A DNA stretch of 21,296 nt, taken from assembly GCF_000003605.2 (NCBI RefSeq), contig NW_003122921.1, forward strand, positions 88,367 through 109,662. Reading direction: 5' to 3'. Position numbers and translations under genes: made by a program. Every line of letters begins with the position of its first letter. Within the stretch, counting starts at the first letter, position 1. This document shows, piece after piece, positions 19,601 through 21,296 of the stretch. The stretch comes from Saccoglossus kowalevskii. Its lineage: Eukaryota > Hemichordata > Enteropneusta > Harrimaniidae. A model generated the notes under the pieces. It made no database searches and was not told where the DNA came from. It worked only from the letters and a program-made list of their open reading frames with translations.

Positions 19601-20974
19601 CTAGGATGGAGTTACGCTGCGTAATCGGTGTCATGCGTCATGGAGACAGAACACCTAAACAGAAAATGAAAATGGAAGTCAAGCACCAAAAGTGAGTGAT
19701 TTTTTACATGAGAATTGCCACCAAAATACAGCTGAAATGAGACAAGTTTCTACCTATAAAAGAAAATTCAGAAACAAATATAAATTTTACATTCATGAAT
19801 TTCATCGAAATAACCTCAGCCTGGAAAATAATCTGGCAAAATCGTACGTTTAGGAAAACATACCTTCAATTTCCACGGTTTACCATACACATTACTGAGG
19901 TGTGAACAAGTAAAAACATTGAAATACGCTTTTAGTATAGCTAATCAATGCTAACATTAAGGAGGGTGGTCATCGAACTGTGCATGTGTGATATAAGTGT
20001 TGATAACATTGATTTTCCCACAATCCAATGCACTCTTCAAATGTAAATCACAAGTATGAGGTTTGACCTAGGCGCGACTTGCACTAATTACTGCTGGTGA
20101 CTCCTTTGATACTTTCCAATAACCTAAAAAAATTATAATTAAAGCTTGGTAATGCCTCAGTTTGTACTTGTTGATCTACACAATAGTCACCATCTTTGTT
20201 TATATGAGACCTATATATCTCATGCATGCCTGGCATGTTGACTACCACCCTTTATAATTCTATTTTATAACCCACAATATAGTGTGCACTTTTCCACAAT
20301 TGTTTTAATCGATAACTCGAAACAGTGTCATATTTTGTCTGGTTGGTCCAAAATTCAATGAAAATTACAGAATATGTGAACAAATTTACCCAAATTTGAG
20401 TGGGGAACAAAATTTGGTGCTGAAAAGTTAATTCTACATGCCTATTATTTATCAATCGTTACACAGATGTGATTTATTATTATATCTCTCAGTGGTGATA
20501 ATTTACTTAGATTTCCATGTTTTTCAATTCACCAGGTTCTTTGAACTATTTTCAAAGTATAGTGGTTACAAGTATGGTAAAATTAAATTGAAGCGACCAA
20601 CACAGTTACAGGTATTGATATATATTTGAAGCATATTGGTGTTCTGATTCAAACCCTGTCCTATTCTGAATATTATATAATGGCATAACCACATAAAACA
20701 TGCTACAGACTGAAATAAAGTGATTAAACGACACTATGACTGATGCAACTTCGTCTTATGTTGTCTTATTTCCAGGAAGTACTTGATGTAGCCAGGTTTC
20801 TACTGGCAGAACTGAAAACCAACCCTGATGAAACAGAGATAGAGGAGAAAAAGAAAAACTTGGAACAGCTGAAAACTGTTTTAGAAATGTATGGTCATTT
20901 CTCTGGTATAAATCGCAAGGTGCAATTGAAATACAAACCTAATGGACGTTGCAAGCTTTCCAGTAGTGAAGATG
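1313..20974 (+). CDS. PPIP5K: PPIP5K (VIP1/Asp1) diphosphoinositol pentakisphosphate kinase, partial, 10 exons
   Basis: Cytosolic bifunctional enzyme of inositol pyrophosphate metabolism. The N-terminal ATP-grasp kinase phosphorylates the 1-position of InsP6 and 5-InsP7; the C-terminal histidine-acid-phosphatase-like domain removes that phosphate. Joining 1313-1644, 2762-2847, 3459-3613, 5248-5349, 6097-6258, 7103-7224, 8142-8243, 19605-19691, 20536-20611 and 20776-20974 gives 474 uninterrupted codons plus one base, all introns GT-AG. Residue numbering sits 23 below human PPIP5K2 as I recall it. On that offset the key kinase residues are all present: K30/K31, R111, K164, H171, R190/K191, K225, D286, D298 and N300. 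The phosphatase motif RHGDRTP is at 365-371. The N-terminus is shorter than in humans by about 23 residues. The gene is 3'-truncated by the window edge; the remaining phosphatase domain and C-terminal tail lie beyond. Identification is from remembered family sequence, and no search was run. Orthologue of the single invertebrate PPIP5K; 1 versus 2 cannot be assigned. Confidence 0.96.
1645..2761 (+). other. PPIP5K intron 1
   Basis: GT-AG intron of 1,117 nt between exons 1 and 2. It holds a degenerate foldback element around 2412-2588. The open frame at 1832-2071 has no family similarity and is taken as chance. Confidence 0.85.
2412..2588. repeat. Degenerate foldback MITE in intron 1
   Basis: Starts atactgaaaaggggttaatt and ends with tttacagtat, so the outer ends are roughly inverted. 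Inside, cactgagttttaattttgc is inverted to gctaaattaaaacccagtg (about 2435-2495), and a further aaacccactgaata follows. The motif cactgagttttaatttagc recurs at 2939-2957 in intron 2, so this is a dispersed family. Confidence 0.5.
2762..2847 (+). CDS. PPIP5K: PPIP5K exon 2: ATP-grasp N-subdomain
   Basis: Completes R111 (ag|g) and continues [20 protein letters not shown], then DRDSNNPN, the equivalent of the human R-E-V-Y-x-I-L-x-x-E-G-I-x-L-P-x-Y-A stretch. R111 corresponds to an ATP-binding arginine of the human enzyme. The acceptor is tgtag at 2757-2761. The donor gtaagt at 2848 leaves one base of the next codon (phase 1). At 86 nt it is easily missed by frame-based gene finding; the open frame that covers it at 2722-2928 is a shadow in another frame. 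Confidence 0.93.
3196..3354. repeat. Short palindromic element in intron 2 (gtcgtcacctgcgca inverted repeat)
   Basis: Left arm gagtcgtcacctgcgcatgc (from 3203) and right arm gcatgtgcgcaggtgacgac (3324-3343) are near-perfect inverted repeats about 100 nt apart. The segment is GC-richer than the surrounding intron and accounts for the small open frames on both strands here. Probably a MITE or a snapback remnant. Confidence 0.55.
3459..3613 (+). CDS. PPIP5K: PPIP5K exon 3: ATP-grasp core, [10 protein letters not shown]
   Basis: Residues 140-191. Contains [20 protein letters not shown] (150-169) and the signature [12 protein letters not shown] at the exon end. K164 and H171 match nucleotide-contacting residues of human PPIP5K2, and R190/K191 match the pair that grips the inositol phosphate. 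The acceptor tttcacag ends at 3458. The donor gtaagt at 3614 falls directly after K191 (phase 0). The reading frame continues into the intron without an immediate stop, but that tail has no family similarity. Confidence 0.95.
3677..4635. mobile_element. ~0.96-kb non-autonomous TIR DNA transposon in intron 3
   Basis: The left end ttgctatgttcacacggcag followed by cattctatcagagccgaac (3681-3719) matches the reverse complement of 4593-4631 (ttgctacgttcacacgacag, cattttatcggagcccaac) at about 35 of 39 positions. Related subterminal motifs in both orientations (cgatcgggagccgaac, cacgatcggagcc, ggctcgagcc) repeat inside both ends. No transposase is encoded; the internal open frames are short and unrecognised. 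No clear target-site duplication was found, so the superfamily is unassigned. Confidence 0.7.
4772..4975. mobile_element. ~200-bp MITE, copy 1 (intron 3)
   Basis: Begins tactgtgaaatactttattt and ends gcgaaaataaagtattttaa before agtaca, giving terminal inverted repeats of about 30-45 nt with ttagctggaattaattttcg inverted as cgaaaattagttccaagcg. It is clearly homologous along its length to the copy at 6668-6877. Such tactgtaaaatactttattt elements are familiar in invertebrate genomes. Confidence 0.75.
5248..5349 (+). CDS. PPIP5K: PPIP5K exon 4: ATP-grasp, [13 protein letters not shown]
   Basis: Residues 192-225, 34 complete codons in phase 0-0. Encodes [20 protein letters not shown] followed by [14 protein letters not shown], nearly identical to the vertebrate proteins. 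K225 matches an ATP-phosphate-binding lysine. The acceptor ttttcag ends at 5247 and the donor gtgaga starts at 5350. The minus-strand open frame over this exon is a shadow. Confidence 0.95.
5350..6096 (+). other. PPIP5K intron 4
   Basis: GT-AG intron of 747 nt between exons 4 and 5. It is AT-rich, with nothing recognisable. The open frames at 5492-5680, 5825-6007 and 5911-6126 show no domain or splice support. Confidence 0.8.
6097..6258 (+). CDS. PPIP5K: PPIP5K exon 5: ATP-grasp, [20 protein letters not shown]
   Basis: Residues 226-279, 54 complete codons in phase 0-0. It begins [20 protein letters not shown] and continues [18 protein letters not shown], one of the most conserved parts of the whole family. 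The acceptor acacag ends at 6096 and the donor gtaagt starts at 6259. It carries substrate and nucleotide contacts of the kinase and is expected in every functional isoform. Confidence 0.95.
6365..6540 (+). repeat. Dispersed repeat copy A (partner near 15220-15365)
   Basis: Ordered similarity to 15220-15365: aaacagcac, atttatata, tgttgcaca, cttgtt-acac, then caacta/att.g.ccaaagt, tttttctgaaagttttt and cttttgttttcat-like strings in the same order and spacing. It looks like an old interspersed repeat of unknown class. The alignment was judged by eye only. Confidence 0.4.
6668..6877. mobile_element. ~200-bp MITE, copy 2 (intron 5)
   Basis: Begins tactgtaaaatactttattt and ends cgaaaataaagtattttaca, so the outer ends are inverted repeats. 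The interior, including atggaatttattttcactga and tttttgatgagttgaatgtg, is nearly the same as in copy 1 at 4772-4975. Same orientation as copy 1. Confidence 0.78.
7103..7224 (+). CDS. PPIP5K: PPIP5K exon 6: ATP-grasp metal-binding residues (DLLR, DVNGFSF)
   Basis: Residues 280-319 plus two bases. Encodes [20 protein letters not shown] and [21 protein letters not shown]286, D298 and N300 are the ATP-grasp metal ligands (human D309, D321 and N323 on the 23-residue offset), so the kinase is predicted to be catalytically competent. The acceptor aactgcag ends at 7102. The donor at 7225 splits a glycine codon gg|g (phase 2). Confidence 0.95.
7225..8141 (+). other. PPIP5K intron 6
   Basis: GT-AG intron of 917 nt. 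It contains a 15-base G homopolymer at 7879-7893 and T-runs at 8092-8109 and 8112-8119 that form the pyrimidine tract of exon 7. The minus-strand open frame at 7453-7710 has no recognised features. Confidence 0.8.
7879..7893 (+). repeat. Poly-G homopolymer (15 G)
   Basis: An uninterrupted run of 15 G between accat and caaacaa in otherwise AT-rich intron sequence. It may be a real mononucleotide repeat, a G-quadruplex former, or a place where the assembled length is unreliable. Confidence 0.8.
8142..8243 (+). CDS. PPIP5K: PPIP5K exon 7: end of kinase domain and linker
   Basis: Completes the split glycine, then reads [20 protein letters not shown], then [14 protein letters not shown], with the last methionine split at|g (phase 2). 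This is the C-terminal edge of the kinase domain and the short linker leading to the phosphatase domain. The acceptor is preceded by long T-runs at 8092-8119. The donor gtaagt at 8244 opens the 11.36-kb intron 7. Both exon 8 and the candidate exon at 17086 supply the g that restores ATG. Confidence 0.94.
8244..12965 (+). other. PPIP5K intron 7, left part: no gene seen
   Basis: The first 4.7 kb of the 11.36-kb intron between the kinase and phosphatase exons. AT-rich, with homopolymer T/A runs (for example around 10970-10983). Open frames here are all below 90 codons and lack motifs or paired splice sites. I found no further copy of exon 8 by eye, but this is not a substitute for an alignment. 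Confidence 0.6.
12966..14081. repeat. Inverted-repeat pair bounding ~1.1 kb (taccgtatttgctctatt)
   Basis: taccgtatttgctctatt at 12966-12983 is followed by agaag. The reverse complement of 14059-14081 reads taccgtatttgctctatttgaagc. The exact 18-nt match facing inward suggests the two ends of a TIR element, or two inverted MITE copies. The block holds a retrotransposon fragment (13187-13540). Both ends carry TA, but no longer target duplication is evident. Confidence 0.5.
13187..13540 (-). pseudogene. Broken 3' end of a non-LTR retrotransposon (LINE) ORF2
   Basis: Read on the minus strand from 13540 to 13187: [24 protein letters not shown], an in-frame stop, [49 protein letters not shown], then a frameshift and [19 protein letters not shown] with a stop at 13189-13187. 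This order (E-R..R-Y, W-K-I-x-x-x-x-V-P-N-P, S-L-x-x-A-S-F...L-F-N-x-x-P-K, F-K-x-K-L-D-x-x-L...P-D-Q-P) is the usual C-terminus downstream of the reverse transcriptase in CR1/Jockey-like LINEs of marine invertebrates. One stop and one frameshift show it is dead, and the reverse-transcriptase and endonuclease parts are absent. The exact clade cannot be stated. Confidence 0.75.
14338..15060 (+). pseudogene. Unrecognised decayed coding-like stretch
   Basis: In one frame 14338-14538 encodes [20 protein letters not shown], then [20 protein letters not shown], ending PTNGVT-stop, and continues after the stop as [20 protein letters not shown]. Further right, about 14900-15024 reads [20 protein letters not shown] and [20 protein letters not shown] in another frame. 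Amino-acid composition is protein-like, with frequent polar residues and cysteines, but stops and frame changes interrupt it. I do not recognise the family. It could be a retrocopy, a transposon gene or chance. Confidence 0.25.
15220..15365 (+). repeat. Dispersed repeat copy B (partner near 6365-6540)
   Basis: Ordered similarity to the intron 5 segment: ggaaacagcacaatgtcaac, atttatatatgttgcacaat, then caacaattagcccaaagtgc and tttttctgagagttttcagc with ttttgttttcatcgtgatgg. Diverged, same orientation. It overlaps part of the coding-like region, which makes a repeat origin of that region more likely. Confidence 0.4.
17086..17172 (+). CDS. PPIP5K: Candidate alternative exon 8' of PPIP5K, diverged duplicate lacking the phosphatase catalytic motif
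   Basis: An unannotated exon-like block inside intron 7. It is 87 nt long, starts with the single g needed after exon 7 (at|g) and ends with aa, exactly the length and phase of the true exon 8. It reads [20 protein letters not shown] then [10 protein letters not shown], aligning without gaps to [20 protein letters not shown] then [10 protein letters not shown]. Nine of 28 full codons give the same residue (E, L, R, I, G, D, K, K, Q), and six of those use different synonymous codons, which suggests old duplication with selection on protein. The acceptor (long pyrimidine tract, then tttatag, 17047-17085) and donor (gtaaga, 17173) look functional. RHGDRTP becomes GRGDEST, so the nucleophilic histidine and both catalytic arginines are gone. 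Use as a mutually exclusive exon, a tandem extra exon or a decayed relic cannot be separated without RNA data. Confidence 0.7.
17203..17775 (+). repeat. Tandem repeat, three diverged ~175-204-bp units plus a stub
   Basis: Units start near 17203, 17407, 17583 and (partial) 17758. Each has a start like ttgct-tgtgtccaat, then ctcgtatggtctc, then ttgtgtacat...tgtagctgag, and finally cagcatcgt-aaattct; the last motif lies near 17354, 17550 and 17718. The array begins about 30 nt after the donor of the candidate exon at 17086-17172. It explains the open frames at 17184-17495 and 17606-17803, which are not genes. Confidence 0.75.
17776..19093 (+). other. PPIP5K intron 7, right part: no gene seen
   Basis: AT-rich sequence between the tandem repeat and the CCTTA tract. 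The open frame at 18176-18421 has no recognisable motif, no family similarity and no matching splice phase, so it is not called. Confidence 0.55.
19094..19533 (+). repeat. Degenerate CCTTA / ACCATACC simple repeat tract
   Basis: About 440 nt of imperfect ttacctta, catacctta and accttacc units, shifting to accatacc, catgccat and ataccata toward the right end. It is strongly pyrimidine-rich on the plus strand and stops about 70 nt before the exon 8 acceptor. A TGCATG hexamer sits in it at 19450-19455. Confidence 0.85.
19450..19455 (+). promoter_or_regulatory. TGCATG, possible Rbfox splicing element upstream of exon 8
   Basis: The RNA hexamer UGCAUG lies 150 nt before the exon 8 acceptor. Rbfox proteins bind this motif, and when bound upstream they usually repress the following exon. 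A single hexamer is expected often by chance and here may simply be part of the simple repeat, so the call is weak. Confidence 0.2.
19605..19691 (+). CDS. PPIP5K: PPIP5K exon 8: start of histidine-phosphatase domain, RHGDRTP
   Basis: Completes M354, then [20 protein letters not shown] and MKMEVKHQ, ending in a split lysine aa|g. RHGDRTP (residues 365-371) is the RHGxRxP catalytic motif of histidine acid phosphatases, with H366 as the nucleophile. The acceptor ttcgctctag ends at 19604, about 70 nt after a long CCTTA-rich repeat. The donor gtgagt starts at 19692. The 87-nt length and symmetric phase 2-2 mean the exon can be skipped, swapped or duplicated without changing frame. Confidence 0.96.
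19692..20535 (+). other. PPIP5K intron 8
   Basis: GT-AG intron of 844 nt between exons 8 and 9. AT-rich; the minus-strand open frame at 20252-20455 is unremarkable. No repeat or second exon copy was noticed. Confidence 0.75.
20536..20611 (+). CDS. PPIP5K: PPIP5K exon 9: phosphatase domain
   Basis: Completes the split lysine, then reads [20 protein letters not shown] and PTQLQ, matching the human K-F-F-D-L-F-E-K...K-L-K-x-P-x-Q-L-Q stretch. The acceptor caattcaccag ends at 20535. The donor gtattg at 20612 is a weaker GT site but keeps phase 0 and leads directly into exon 10. Confidence 0.93.
20776..20974 (+). CDS. PPIP5K: PPIP5K exon 10: phosphatase domain, [20 protein letters not shown]
   Basis: Residues 409-474 plus one base. 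It begins [20 protein letters not shown], an acidic/lysine-rich helix follows, and then [25 protein letters not shown], which is diagnostic for PPIP5K. The acceptor is tttccag (ends 20775) and the donor ggtaaga starts at 20975 (phase 1). The next exon, expected to start in the poorly conserved SSSED/E-rich loop, lies outside the window. Confidence 0.94.
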
Positions 20975-21162
20975 GTAAGAGCCTGTTCTCAAATGTTTTT
21001 GTAAACTCGCCGGTTGGGTAGTAGTTGTGTACTGGACTCAAGATCCATAAGTGCAAAAGATTAAACACAAATAATAGGTGAATCCTGGGTGGATGTGCCA
21101 CAGATTCAATAAGAAGATCACGAATGTGACTTTGGGTGAACATTGTTATAGTTTCACTTGGA

Positions 21163-21296
21163 TTAACCCTTTGCGCCCCAATGCGGCCATATACGGCCGC
21201 TTATTTCTGACCAAAGATAACCCAATCCGGCCGTAAAAGGCCACCCGTTAATGCGCTGTCAAAATCCCAATGCGGCCGTAAACGGCCGGTATTTCA
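21163..21296 (+). mobile_element. Left end of a probable piggyBac-like element, cut by the window edge
   Basis: TTAA at 21163-21166 is followed by ccctttgcgccccaatgcgg. TTAA target sites followed by CCCTTTG-type termini are characteristic of piggyBac-like transposons. Inside are three units of about 44 nt, each cccaat-g/c-cggcc-(5-6 nt)-ggcc (cores at 21183-21200, 21227-21242 and 21272-21288) with palindromic CGGCCG-like centres. Composition jumps from AT-rich to CpG-rich. Only one end is present, so neither the mate TTAA nor a transposase can be checked. Confidence 0.5.

Noticed and set aside
19418-19624. 68-codon open frame overlapping exon 8
   Set aside because: It is in a different frame from PPIP5K. 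Its YHTIPYH-like residues come from the simple repeat; the true frame across 19605-19691 is the RHGDRTP exon.
20895-21143. Minus-strand 82-codon open frame over exon 10
   Set aside because: Antisense shadow of the conserved PPIP5K exon.
1-21296. tRNA genes, rRNA, CRISPR array, bacterial operons
   Set aside because: No tRNA cloverleaf with internal promoter boxes, no rRNA-like sequence and no regular repeat-spacer array. The split gene shows the DNA is eukaryotic.

Overview
The window is animal nuclear DNA: AT-rich, with short exons bounded by GT-AG introns, many transposon remnants and simple repeats, and no bacterial operon structure. It carries the 5' two-fifths of one plus-strand gene, an orthologue of PPIP5K (VIP1/Asp1; diphosphoinositol pentakisphosphate kinase). 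The protein is so close to vertebrate PPIP5K1/2, and the repeats so typical of marine invertebrates, that a non-vertebrate deuterostome (for example an acorn worm or lancelet) or a lophotrochozoan is likely. The species cannot be fixed from the sequence.

Layout: 1-1309 is 5' flank or 5'-UTR intron, with a transposon end at the left edge. Ten coding exons follow (1313-1644, 2762-2847, 3459-3613, 5248-5349, 6097-6258, 7103-7224, 8142-8243, 19605-19691, 20536-20611, 20776-20974). They join in frame into 474 codons plus one base, and the gene runs off the right edge. Exons 1-7 encode the ATP-grasp inositol-pyrophosphate kinase domain. Exon 8 opens the histidine-acid-phosphatase-like domain with its RHGDRTP motif.

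Exons 7 and 8 are separated by an 11.36-kb intron, by far the longest in the window, lying exactly at the kinase/phosphatase junction. Inside it, at 17086-17172, is an unannotated exon-like block. It has exactly the length (87 nt) and phase of exon 8, good splice sites, no stop, and 9 of 28 identical codon positions, six of them with different synonymous codons. It reads as a diverged duplicate of exon 8 in which the catalytic RHGDRTP has become GRGDEST. This is the most interesting item: a candidate alternative (mutually exclusive or tandem) exon that would give a PPIP5K isoform with an intact kinase and a destroyed phosphatase active site.

The rest is repeats. A ~0.96-kb terminal-inverted-repeat DNA element lies in intron 3. 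Related ~200-bp foldback MITEs lie in introns 3 and 5, with a distantly similar one in intron 1 and a short palindrome in intron 2. Intron 7 holds a broken non-LTR retrotransposon 3' end on the minus strand, an inverted-repeat pair around it, a ~190-bp tandem repeat just after the candidate exon, a CCTTA-rich degenerate tract just before exon 8, and an unrecognised decayed coding-like stretch. The right edge is a probable piggyBac-like terminus with palindromic subterminal repeats. No tRNA, rRNA, CRISPR array or second convincing gene was seen.
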